NCBI RefSeq assembly: GCF_009299505.1
Contig: NZ_WBSM01000009.1
Span: 92,895 to 156,894 of the forward strand
DNA: 64,000 nucleotides
Direction: 5' to 3'
Source of the DNA: Bifidobacterium ramosum
Lineage (GTDB): Bacteria > Actinomycetota > Actinomycetes > Actinomycetales > Bifidobacteriaceae
Shown here piece by piece: positions 41,657-52,046 of this stretch. The position numbers and the translations under genes were made by a program. A model generated the notes under the pieces. The model was not told where the DNA came from. It saw only the letters and a list, made by a program, of their open reading frames with translations, and did no database searches. The stretch's first letter is position 1. Each line of letters opens with the position of its first letter.

Positions 41657-43009
41657 TTATTTGACCGTGAAGCCCTGGCCTTCGGCGTAGGACTTCAGAT
41701 CCTGCTGCCATGCGGCCACGCCGTCGGACAGCTTCTGGTCGCCGGTGTACGACTTGCCGACGAAGTCGCCGAACTTGCCGCGCGCGTAGACCTCGAACGG
41801 GAGGAACTGGTAGTCGGTGGACACGTTTTCCGCCGCCTGCGCGAGCACCTCGTTGTACTTCTGGCCGCCGAAGTAGTCGACGTCCTCGCCGTCGGCGTTC
41901 TTCACAGTGGTCGCGTTGATGAAGCTGTCGGACTTGAGTGATTCGGTGTCGGCCGGGAATGCGCCGCCGGCCACGCGGGTGGCCACGCCGTCGCCGTGGT
42001 TCGCGTATTCGATGAACTTGAGCGCTGCTTCCTGCTTCTTGGAGGAGGCGAGGATGGCGAGCGAGGAACCGCCGTTCTCGGAGTTGGTGGCCGAGCCGTC
42101 GGCGGTTGGGGTCGGGGCGACGCGCCACTTGCCGGCGCCGCCGGGAGCGGAGTTGGCGAGGTTGGCCGGCATCCATGCGCCGGTGATCAGCGAGGCGATC
42201 GTGCCGTCGGCCATGCCCTTGAACCAGTCCTCGGACCAGCCGGCGGTCTTGGTGTCAAGCAGGCCCTCGTCGAGCAGCTTCTGCCAAAAGTCGTTGAATT
42301 CCTTGACCTTCTCGTCGCCGGTGAGGTTGATGGTGACGGTCTTGCCATCCGCGGAGGTCTCGAACGGCTTCGCACCGGCCAGCCAGGTCATCGAATCGTA
42401 GAAGCCGGCGTCGCCGGTGTCGGACGTGATGTAGTAGTTGTCGCCGAGCGCATGGATCTTCTTGGCGTCCTGATAGAACTCGTCCCACGTCTTCGGAGCC
42501 TCGGAGATGCCGGCCTTGTCGAAGACCTCCTTGTTGTAGAAGAAGGCCATCGGGCCGGAATCCATCGGCAGCGCGTAGACCTTGCCTCCCCATTGCACGG
42601 AGGACCAGGTGCCCGGCGTGTAGAAGCTGTCGTAGCCGGAAGTCTTGTCGGTGATGTCCTGCAGGGCGCCGTCGATCGCGTAGTTTGGCAGGGCGTAATA
42701 TTCGATCTGGGCCACGTCCGGCGCGCCGCTGCCGGCGTTGAGCGCGTTGGTCAGTGCGGTGTAGGTCTTGTTGCCCTGACCGGAGTTGACGAGCTTGACC
42801 TTGATGTCGGGGTTGGCCTTTTCGAAGTCCTTGACCACCTGGGTCAGGGTCGTCTCCCATGCCCACACGGTGATTTCGGTGGTGCCGCCGGTGGAGCTGC
42901 CGTCGCTCTGCTGCGCGTTGTTGGTGGAGCTGCCGCCGCATGCCGCGACGCTGACCAGCATGGCCGCGGCGCCGGCGATGGCTACCGCCTTGGTTATTGA
43001 GCTACTCAT
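41657..43009 (-). CDS. ABC sugar transporter solute-binding lipoprotein (paralogue 2)
   Basis: A 450-residue lipoprotein with lipobox SVAAC (Cys about 24) and the family 1 sugar-binding fold (ITVWAWETTLTQVVKDFEKANP, LPMDSGPMAFFYNKEVFDKAG). AGGAGAGGCGG precedes the ATG. Its promoter, TTGTAA-N17-TATAGT, carries two LacI-type operators, so it is directly controlled by the divergent regulator. Two binding proteins for one permease pair suggest a widened substrate range or a recent duplication. Confidence 0.91.
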   Translation of the reverse strand: MSSSITKAVAIAGAAAMLVSVAACGGSSTNNAQQSDGSSTGGTTEITVWAWETTLTQVVKDFEKANPDIKVKLVNSGQGNKTYTALTNALNAGSGAPDVAQIEYYALPNYAIDGALQDITDKTSGYDSFYTPGTWSSVQWGGKVYALPMDSGPMAFFYNKEVFDKAGISEAPKTWDEFYQDAKKIHALGDNYYITSDTGDAGFYDSMTWLAGAKPFETSADGKTVTINLTGDEKVKEFNDFWQKLLDEGLLDTKTAGWSEDWFKGMADGTIASLITGAWMPANLANSAPGGAGKWRVAPTPTADGSATNSENGGSSLAILASSKKQEAALKFIEYANHGDGVATRVAGGAFPADTESLKSDSFINATTVKNADGEDVDYFGGQKYNEVLAQAAENVSTDYQFLPFEVYARGKFGDFVGKSYTGDQKLSDGVAAWQQDLKSYAEGQGFTVK

Positions 43010-43054
43010 GTTATCCGCCTCTCCTCTTCGAGGTTTGCATCACACAACACTCTG

Positions 43055-43102
43055 TGTGACCGGTTACATAAAATACTATACACTGTTATGTGACCGGTTA
43101 CA
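43055..43102. promoter_or_regulatory. Paired LacI operators over the solute-binding-protein promoter
   Basis: TGTGACCGGTTACA at 43055-43068 and again at 43089-43102, 34 bp apart. On the minus strand the promoter TTGTAA-N17-TATAGT fits exactly: the distal operator covers the -35 and the proximal one follows the -10. The same architecture occurs at 47815-47862 and nearly so at 44397-44443. Confidence 0.8.
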
Positions 43103-43226
43103 AATCGTGTGTCTACGATCGCGACGATCACGGATCGGAACCATCGCGCGCGGCACGCGCGACCATACGACAAGCAACCGGCACGGCAACGAGCAGGACA
43201 TGAGAGAAACACAAGGGAGCGGGGAG

Positions 43227-44273
43227 ATGTCAGAACCGAATACCATGGTGTTCATGACCACGGCGCATAAGAAAGTGACCATCCGAGACGTAGCACGCTA
43301 CGCGGAAGTGTCCTACGGCACGGTATCCCGCTATCTCAACGGCAACGACCACGTCTCCAAGGACGCCGCGGAACGCATCGCCAACGCCATCGAAACCCTG
43401 CAGTACGTGCCGAACAACGCCGCCCGGTCGCTCGCGCAGCAGCGCACCCAGACCGTCTGCCTGATCCTCCAGGTCGAATCCGCCGCCACAATCATGCAAG
43501 CCAGCGTCGCCGAGGCCATGGCTGCCGCCAACCAGGCCCTGGGCGACGCCGGCTATCAGATGGTCACCGTCATCGCGAACTCCGACGAGGCCGTCCATCG
43601 CATCGCCAAACTCATCAAAAGCGACTACGCCGACGGCTACCTGCTGTTCTCCCTGAGCGAGGACGACTCGCTGGCCCTGGCATGCAAGGAAACCAAGCGG
43701 CCGGTCGTGCGCTCCGAGGCCAGCAACCGCGGCGACCTGCCCTACCCGGCGGTCGACTTCACCAATGCGGAAGGCCAGCGCGACATCACGCGGTTCCTGC
43801 TGAACAAGGGGCGGTCCCGTCTCGCCTACGTGTGCGGCCCGGGGTTCTCCACATCTGCCATCAATCGACTGAACGGCTTCCGCGAGGCCATGGGCAAGTT
43901 CTACGACGACTCGCGCGTGTACTACGCCGACGACTGGGAGATCGGCAGCGGCGAGATGGCGGCCGTCACGTTCCAGCCGATCCTCGACCAGATCGACGGC
44001 ATCGTGTGCGCGAACGACAGCATCGCCATCGGCGTGATCAACCAGCTCGACCGCTTCGGCTACCGCGTGCCGGACGACATCGCCGTCACCGGATTCGACG
44101 ATTCGCCGCTCGCGCAGATGGCCAATCCGAAGCTCACCACCGTACGGCAGGATTCGTATCTGCACGGCGAGACCGTGGCGAAATTGCTGCTGAACATCAT
44201 GCGCGGCGAGCCGGTCGAGCGGCATTTCGTGCAGCTGCTGCCCACGACGATCGTCGAACGGCAGTCGGCGTAG
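43227..44273 (+). CDS. LacI-family transcriptional regulator
   Basis: A 348-residue regulator. The helix-turn-helix and hinge are clear (KVTIRDVARYAEVSYGTVSR, then AARSLAQQ), followed by the sugar-binding effector domain (CANDSIAIGVINQLDRFGYRVPDDIAVTGFDDSPLA). It most likely represses the neighbouring transporter and GH43 genes by binding the TGTGACCGGTTACA sites, and releases them when the imported sugar is present. ATG 43227 is chosen 8 bp after GGGAG. Confidence 0.92.
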   Translation: MSEPNTMVFMTTAHKKVTIRDVARYAEVSYGTVSRYLNGNDHVSKDAAERIANAIETLQYVPNNAARSLAQQRTQTVCLILQVESAATIMQASVAEAMAAANQALGDAGYQMVTVIANSDEAVHRIAKLIKSDYADGYLLFSLSEDDSLALACKETKRPVVRSEASNRGDLPYPAVDFTNAEGQRDITRFLLNKGRSRLAYVCGPGFSTSAINRLNGFREAMGKFYDDSRVYYADDWEIGSGEMAAVTFQPILDQIDGIVCANDSIAIGVINQLDRFGYRVPDDIAVTGFDDSPLAQMANPKLTTVRQDSYLHGETVAKLLLNIMRGEPVERHFVQLLPTTIVERQSA

Positions 44274-44396
44274 CGTCCGCACCGGCGACATACGGGCGCC
44301 CGTGTACGGCGACGTCACGTGAGCTGTACACAAGTAGCCGTACAAGAGTCGTACGCAAGTCGTTATATCGATCGGCACGACACGTACCCATAAATC

Positions 44397-44443
44397 GTAA
44401 CCGGTCACACAATATCGATATACTTAAACTGTAACCGGTCACA
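44397..44443. promoter_or_regulatory. Paired LacI operators before the GH43 gene
   Basis: GTAACCGGTCACA at 44397-44409 and TGTAACCGGTCACA at 44430-44443, 33 bp apart. TATACT at 44420-44425 lies between them and can be the -10, with the first operator over the -35 region. Confidence 0.75.
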
Positions 44444-44496
44444 TACAACGATGAGCGACCGGCGCACAGACCCCAGATTCAAGGGAAGGATCTCTC

Positions 44497-45480
44497 ATGT
44501 CAACCAGATTCGGCTCATTCCTGCCGATCGACACCTCCGGCAACGTCGCCCAACTCCACGGCATCGGCGTGCAACGCTTCGGCGACACGTGGTGCGCGTA
44601 CGGCGAGAACAAGGCCAATGGCAACCTGTTCCAAGGCGTATGCTGCTACACCACCCAGGATTTCGTCACCTGGATGAGCCACGGCATCGTGCTCGACGTG
44701 CAGGAGAGCGGCTCCGCGCTGGCAGCCGACCGCATCGGCGAGCGCCCAAAGGTGCTGCACTGCCCGCAGACCGGCAAATATGTCATGTACATCCACGCCG
44801 AAACGCCGGACTACATGTACGCGCACATCGGCGTCGCCGTGGCCGACAATCCGCTCGGACCATTCGCGTTCCAAACCACCATCACATGGCGCGGCTATCT
44901 CAGCCGCGACATCGGCGTGTTCCAGGACGCCGACGGCGGCGGCTACATCATGAGCGAGGACCGCGATCACGGCACGCACATCTACCGTCTGTCCGACGAC
45001 TATCTGACCATCGTCGAAGACGTCGCCTGCGAGCGCGCCAACGACTACCCGTACGGACTGGAGTCGCCGACCATCGTCAAGAAAGACGGCCTGTACTACT
45101 GGTTCGGCTCCAAGCTGACCGGCTGGTTCACCAACGACAACATGTACTCGACCGCACCCGACCTGCACGGCCCATGGAGCGAGTGGCGCACGTTCGCGCC
45201 GCTGGGCACGCAGACGTTCGATTCGCAGGTGGACATCGTGATCCCGCTTGACGACGACCCGTATCACAGCGACCGGTTCCTGTTCATCGGCGACCGTTGG
45301 TACAAGAACGATCTGGGTAATTCACCGATCGTGCAGCTGCCGATCACCATCGCGGACGGCACGGCGAGCATGACGTGGAACGACTCATACGAGGGGTCCA
45401 CGCATCGCGAGGTTCCGGACGACCACGAGCCGATCACCGATCCGAACGCGTACATCTCCGCGCAGGACCTGGACGACTGA
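44497..45480 (+). CDS. GH43 subfamily 24-like exo-beta-1,3-galactanase
   Basis: A 327-residue five-bladed propeller GH43-type enzyme. Pattern LHGIGVQRFGDTWCAYGE, ERPKV, SRDIGVFQDADGGGYIM and LESPTIVKKDGLYYWFGS matches subfamily 24, which releases galactose or short branched units from beta-1,3-galactan. The usual GH43 N-terminal Asp base is missing, as in that subfamily, where a Gln is proposed to serve. Glu82, Glu189 (acid) and Gln244 (in DSQVD) are the matching residues here. No signal peptide: it would act on imported oligosaccharides. Driven from its own double-operator promoter. Confidence 0.8.
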   Translation: MSTRFGSFLPIDTSGNVAQLHGIGVQRFGDTWCAYGENKANGNLFQGVCCYTTQDFVTWMSHGIVLDVQESGSALAADRIGERPKVLHCPQTGKYVMYIHAETPDYMYAHIGVAVADNPLGPFAFQTTITWRGYLSRDIGVFQDADGGGYIMSEDRDHGTHIYRLSDDYLTIVEDVACERANDYPYGLESPTIVKKDGLYYWFGSKLTGWFTNDNMYSTAPDLHGPWSEWRTFAPLGTQTFDSQVDIVIPLDDDPYHSDRFLFIGDRWYKNDLGNSPIVQLPITIADGTASMTWNDSYEGSTHREVPDDHEPITDPNAYISAQDLDD

Positions 45481-45525
45481 ACAGCGAACGTATTCCACCG
45501 ATTTACGGTGAAGTCCCTATGGCGA

Positions 45526-45561
45526 GAAGCCCCGCGACCCTGTCTGGGATCGCGGGGCTTC
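45526..45561 (+). terminator. Terminator of the GH43 gene
   Basis: Hairpin GAAGCCCCGCGA.../...TCGCGGGGCTTC followed by CTC; about 45 bp after the GH43 stop. Confidence 0.7.
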
Positions 45562-45584
45562 CTCATAACCGGTAACGTACCACT

Positions 45585-45730
45585 GTTGTTGAGTTACGGC
45601 CGTTTCAGACACAACAAACGACCGTAACTCAACAATACCTGCGCCCTACTGTTGAGTTACGGTCGTTTCGGAGGCGGTTGACGACCGTAGCTCAACAACA
45701 GACGCTCGCTATTGTTGAGTTACGGCCGTT
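45585..45730. repeat. Family B palindromic repeats near the permease gene
   Basis: Half copy at 45585-45605 and full hairpins at 45617-45669 and 45681-45730, arms GACCGTAACTCAACA and complement. Same family as 23093-24129. They sit between the convergent GH43 and permease genes and can act as terminators for the latter. Confidence 0.8.
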
Positions 45731-45761
45731 ACCGGCCACGAGACGGCCGCCGCCGGGCCGG

Positions 45762-46754
45762 CTACTCCTTGACCGCACCGGCGGCGAGACCCGACTGCCA
45801 GTACTTCTGCAGGCACAGGAACGCGATCACCAGCGGGATGATCGTGATCAGCGAACCCGTGATCACCAGGTTCTGGATCGCGGTGCCGCCCGCCGTCGAC
45901 GCCTGGTCCTTCCACTGGTTCAGACCGATCGTCAACGGATACCACGAATCCTCCTTGAGCATGATCAACGGCAGGAAGTAGTTGTTCCACGTCGCCACGA
46001 TCGTGAACAGGGCCGTCGTCACGATGCCCGGCGCGAGCAGCGGCAGGCTGATCGTCCAGAACGTACGCCATTCGCTCGCACCATCCACGCGCGCCGCCTC
46101 GAGCAGCTCAGTCGGCACGGCCTGCTCGCTGAAGATCCACATCAGATACAGGCCGAACGGGGAGATCAGCGACGGGATGATCATGGCCCACGGGGTGTTC
46201 GTCAGGTTCAGCTTCGCGAACAGGAGGAACTGCGGGACAGCCAGCGCGATGCCCGGCACCGAAATCGCACCGATGATGACGGCAAACACGGCTTTGCGGC
46301 CCGGGAAGCGGAATTTGGCGAGCGCGTAGCCACCCATGATCGCCAACAGGGTCGCGCCGCCCGCACCGACCACCACGTACAGCAGCGTGTTCAGCAGCCA
46401 GCGGCCGAAGATTCCGCCGTTAAACGTGAACACGGTCACGATGTTGTCCCACAGGGCGAACGTATGACCGAAACCGAGGCCGAACGTACTCGTGAAGTCG
46501 GCCTGCGTCTTCGTCGCGTTGATCACCAGATACACGAACGGGAACAGGCAGTAGATCGCGAAGACCGCACATATTATCGTCAATGTCACGGATCGACGCG
46601 GGTTGTTCACGTTCGCGAACCCGGACTTCTCCGCACGCTTGCGCTCCGCCGCCTCGTCCTTGGCAACGCGGCGCTGACGCTCGCGTTCGGCCTTCCGGGC
46701 CGCCCTCTCCTGCTCACGCAACGACTGCGCCGTCATGGTCACACCACTCATCAT
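45762..46754 (-). CDS. ABC sugar transporter permease (MalG-type)
   Basis: A 330-residue inner-membrane permease. It has a charged N-terminal region (about 1-55), six membrane helices and the EAA loop EAARVDGASEWRTFWTISLPLLAPG (about residue 220), which contacts the ATPase. It pairs with the MalF-type permease encoded 46 bp upstream. AAGGAGCG precedes the ATG. No ATPase gene is in the cluster, so a shared MsmK-like ATPase elsewhere is expected. Confidence 0.92.
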   Translation of the reverse strand: MMSGVTMTAQSLREQERAARKAERERQRRVAKDEAAERKRAEKSGFANVNNPRRSVTLTIICAVFAIYCLFPFVYLVINATKTQADFTSTFGLGFGHTFALWDNIVTVFTFNGGIFGRWLLNTLLYVVVGAGGATLLAIMGGYALAKFRFPGRKAVFAVIIGAISVPGIALAVPQFLLFAKLNLTNTPWAMIIPSLISPFGLYLMWIFSEQAVPTELLEAARVDGASEWRTFWTISLPLLAPGIVTTALFTIVATWNNYFLPLIMLKEDSWYPLTIGLNQWKDQASTAGGTAIQNLVITGSLITIIPLVIAFLCLQKYWQSGLAAGAVKE

Positions 46755-46800
46755 CCACGCTCCTTCAACGAAATCTGCATTGCCATCATCGCCGACATCA

Positions 46801-47739
46801 TCACTTCATCTGCTCCTTCATGCTCTTGAGCTGCACCGCATACGCGATCGCCATGGTGATCACGGCCATCGTGATCGCCAGCGCGGCGGCATAGTTCGAC
46901 TGGTTGCCGGTGAAGCTCAGGTTGTACGCGTACATGTTCGGCGTGTAGTACGTGGTGATCGCATTGCCGGGGACCATGTTCTGCAGAATGCTCGGCTCGT
47001 TGAACAGCTGGAACGAACCGATGATCGAGAAGATCACGGTGATCGCGAGGCTGCCGCGCAGTTCAGGCAGCTTGATCGACTTGACGATCTGCCATTCGCT
47101 CGCGCCGTCGATCGACGCGGCCTCGTACAGGCTGTGCGGGATAGTCGACAGACTGGAATAGAAGATCAGCATGTTGTAGCCGGTGAACTCCCACGTATTG
47201 ATGTTGCCGATCGCGGCCAACAGGACGGACGGCTTGAGGACATCGATGTTTGTACCGAAGAAGTCGTTGAACGAGCCGACGAGACCGTATTTCGCGCCGT
47301 AGACAAAGCCCCAGATCATGGTCGAAACGACGGCCGGGACCGCGTACGGCAGGAACGTGGAGATGCGGAAGAATTTGGTGCCGTGCAGCTTCATGCTGTC
47401 GATCGCAAGCGCCATGGCGGCCGACAGGAACAGCATGATCGGCACCTGCACGATGGTGAACAGCGCCACGCGACCGACCGACTGCCAGAAGTTCGCGTCG
47501 TGGAACAGTCGCGTGTAGTTCGCGATGCCGACGAACACGGTGCCACCGATCATCTTCTTCTGGAAGAAGCTGATGTAGATCGCGTATATGATCGGGACAA
47601 TGAACACGAAGACGAACACCACGGCGAACGGCCACATGAACTTCCATCCGCGCCAGTCCGCCTTGTGCTTGTTGATCCGCGCCGTAGCCGTGTGCACCGG
47701 CTGAACGGCACCGGCTTGCGCCTGAGCTGAAGTCATCAC
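46801..47739 (-). CDS. ABC sugar transporter permease (MalF-type)
   Basis: A 312-residue permease with six membrane helices and EAA loop EAASIDGASEWQIVKSIKLPELRG. First gene of the permease pair; the promoter carries paired operators at 47815-47862. GGAGAGGAG precedes the ATG pair. Together with the two binding lipoproteins it forms a sugar importer co-regulated with the GH43 enzyme. Confidence 0.92.
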   Translation of the reverse strand: MMTSAQAQAGAVQPVHTATARINKHKADWRGWKFMWPFAVVFVFVFIVPIIYAIYISFFQKKMIGGTVFVGIANYTRLFHDANFWQSVGRVALFTIVQVPIMLFLSAAMALAIDSMKLHGTKFFRISTFLPYAVPAVVSTMIWGFVYGAKYGLVGSFNDFFGTNIDVLKPSVLLAAIGNINTWEFTGYNMLIFYSSLSTIPHSLYEAASIDGASEWQIVKSIKLPELRGSLAITVIFSIIGSFQLFNEPSILQNMVPGNAITTYYTPNMYAYNLSFTGNQSNYAAALAITMAVITMAIAYAVQLKSMKEQMK

Positions 47740-47814
47740 TCGACTCCTCTCCTTCGAAAGAGCTCTATCGCTAATCTCTGCCGGTCATCGCTGTTACGCC
47801 GTTCGTCACAGTGT

Positions 47815-47862
47815 TGTAACCGGTCACACGAAGTACTATACACTATCGTGTGACCGGTTACA
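47815..47862. promoter_or_regulatory. Paired LacI operators over the permease promoter
   Basis: TGTAACCGGTCACA at 47815-47828 and TGTGACCGGTTACA at 47849-47862, 34 bp apart. On the minus strand TTGTAA-N17-TATAGT is embedded exactly as at the solute-binding-protein promoter. Confidence 0.8.
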
Positions 47863-47884
47863 AATTGGATTTGTGTCAGGGAGG

Positions 47885-47924
47885 GAAAAGAGGAAAAGAG
47901 GAAAAGAGGAAAAGAGGAAAAGAG
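47885..47924. repeat. Homopurine tandem repeat GAAAAGAG x5
   Basis: Five exact 8-bp units directly beyond the upstream operator of the permease promoter. Slippage-prone; could affect local DNA structure. The whole gap from 47863 to 48560 contains no gene I can support. Confidence 0.8.
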
Positions 47925-47965
47925 GAATGGTGCGGATCAATGCAACCGCTGTTCCGGTCTCTTCT

Positions 47966-48433
47966 CTTGACGGACATGCAGCCGATTCGGGTGGCAGGAT
48001 CGGCAGTATGTCCGTCAAGAGTAGGGAAGAGAGGGCAGCCAAGAGGCACCAGGGGGAGAGGGAAATGGGGAGACAATCGATGGTCTCCCGGCGCTGCATT
48101 CCGTACCGCCACTCTAACGTACATACAGCCGATTACAGCACGAAAACGACTGTATGTACGTAGAAAAGGAAGGGAGCAGGAACTAGATCCACTGAACCAA
48201 CACGCAGAATCGCCTTCCTTCAACGGACATACGGCCGATTCCGATATGGAAATCGGCTGTATGTTCGTTGAGGGAAAAGCAGCAAGGAACGATTGAGTTC
48301 AATCGTAGTGCAGCCACGTCACGCAGCCTCACGCCATACCATCCTGTGCCATAAAATCTCTCCTCCTCCCCTTAACGGACATACAGCCGATTTCACCGCC
48401 CAAATCGGCTGTATGTCCGTTAAGGGGAGGAGG
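47966..48433. repeat. Family C palindromic repeats (copies 8-11)
   Basis: Hairpins at 47966-48019, 48114-48163, 48221-48270 and 48362-48433. The last has a perfect 32-bp stem because the purine tract beside the repeat (GGGGAGGAGG) is mirrored by CCTCCTCCCC on the other side. Copies differ mainly in the loop. Confidence 0.85.
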
Positions 48434-48490
48434 TAGGAGAGAGGGAGAGGCGGGAAGGGAAGGGAAGGAAGGGAGCGCCCGGATATAACA

Positions 48491-48531
48491 CGATGGCTCC
48501 CGGCCGCAATCAGCGGCGGGGAGCCATCGTT
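48491..48531 (-). terminator. Terminator after gyrA and the DUF3566 gene
   Basis: Stem CGATGGCTCCC(G).../...GGGAGCCATCG with a GC-rich bulged middle, 30 bp after the DUF3566 gene on the minus strand. Confidence 0.65.
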
Positions 48532-48560
48532 ACGTAAGCGAAGCGGTCAACAAGCCCGGA

Positions 48561-49169
48561 TCAGTCGTCGCCGAGCGTGACGTGCACGCCGCCGACCAGC
48601 GCGGTCACCACGTTGTACAGCAGCGTGAGGATCGTGACGAGCAGCGTGAAGATCACCACTTCGACGATCGCGAAGATCGTCGTGGCGCTGAGCACGGTGG
48701 GCAGCGACATCACGCTGGCCAGGTCGAAGCCGCCCGCGTCGAGGTTGAGACCAGTGGAGGTGACGATCTCCGTGATCTGCTCGAACACGCCTACGGTGTT
48801 GAGCAGCACCCAGATCAGAGCCACTGCGATGACCTGGATGATGCCGCCGGCGATCGACAGCAGGAACGACACCTTGGCCATGGACCACGCGCTGATGTGG
48901 GTCAGCGACAGGTTCATACGGCGGGCGCGCGGCGTATTGCGGCGGCCCGGGCGGGAGGACGGCGGCACGGAGGCCGGGCTGCCCGGCTTGTTATCCTCGT
49001 GCTTGCCGCCCTGATGGGAGCTGGAGGCGGAGCGGGCCACGCGGCCGATATGCTCGTGCCCGCGGGGTTCGCCAGCCGGTTCAACGGCCGGCGGCACGGA
49101 CGGCGCCGCGCCTTCCGGCGCGAAGCCTTCGGGCTGGGCCATGGTGCCCTCTTCAAGATTCTCGCTCAT
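48561..49169 (-). CDS. DUF3566 membrane protein
   Basis: A 202-residue protein. Disordered Pro/Ser/Arg-rich N-terminus (about 1-85), then a DUF3566 domain with two membrane helices (about 95-125 and 160-190). This family is found directly after gyrA in many actinobacteria; its role is not established. AAGGAGCAACG precedes the ATG. It is 81 bp after gyrA and probably in the same operon. Confidence 0.85.
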   Translation of the reverse strand: MSENLEEGTMAQPEGFAPEGAAPSVPPAVEPAGEPRGHEHIGRVARSASSSHQGGKHEDNKPGSPASVPPSSRPGRRNTPRARRMNLSLTHISAWSMAKVSFLLSIAGGIIQVIAVALIWVLLNTVGVFEQITEIVTSTGLNLDAGGFDLASVMSLPTVLSATTIFAIVEVVIFTLLVTILTLLYNVVTALVGGVHVTLGDD

Positions 49170-49250
49170 CGTTGCTCCTTGCGTTGCCCTGTAGCCTGTA
49201 TCTGCTGTCTGAGCTGTGTCTTATGCGAGACTATCAGTCTTCGCAGACGG

Positions 49251-51896
<2,646 letters not shown>

Positions 51897-51921
51897 TTAG
51901 TTGTTCCTTTATTCGATTGCC

Positions 51922-52036
51922 GGCTCCCCTCGGGAGGGGAGCTGTCAGCGAAGCTGACTGAGGGGAGGTTGATGGCCGCAGCGATTGCTCCCCTCAGTCT
52001 CCCTGCGGTCGACAGCTCCCCTCAGCGAGGGGAGCC
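51922..52036. repeat. Family F repeats (two) between gyrB and gyrA
   Basis: 51922-51968 and 51987-52036: palindromes with outer arms GGCTCCCCTC / GAGGGGAGCC and inner GTCAGCGAAGCTGAC. They occupy nearly all of the gyrB-gyrA spacer and may modulate read-through. Confidence 0.8.
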
Positions 52037-52046
52037 ACGATGTATG

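Noticed and set aside
43055..43102. Operator pair as CRP-like sites
   Set aside because: TGTGACCGGTTACA looks superficially CRP-like, but the central CG palindrome, the adjacent LacI gene and the recurrence only at this locus fit a LacI operator better.
42786..43226. N-terminal extension of the LacI regulator
   Set aside because: It would run antisense through the start of the solute-binding gene and the operators; the HTH begins shortly after ATG 43227, which has a good ribosome binding site.
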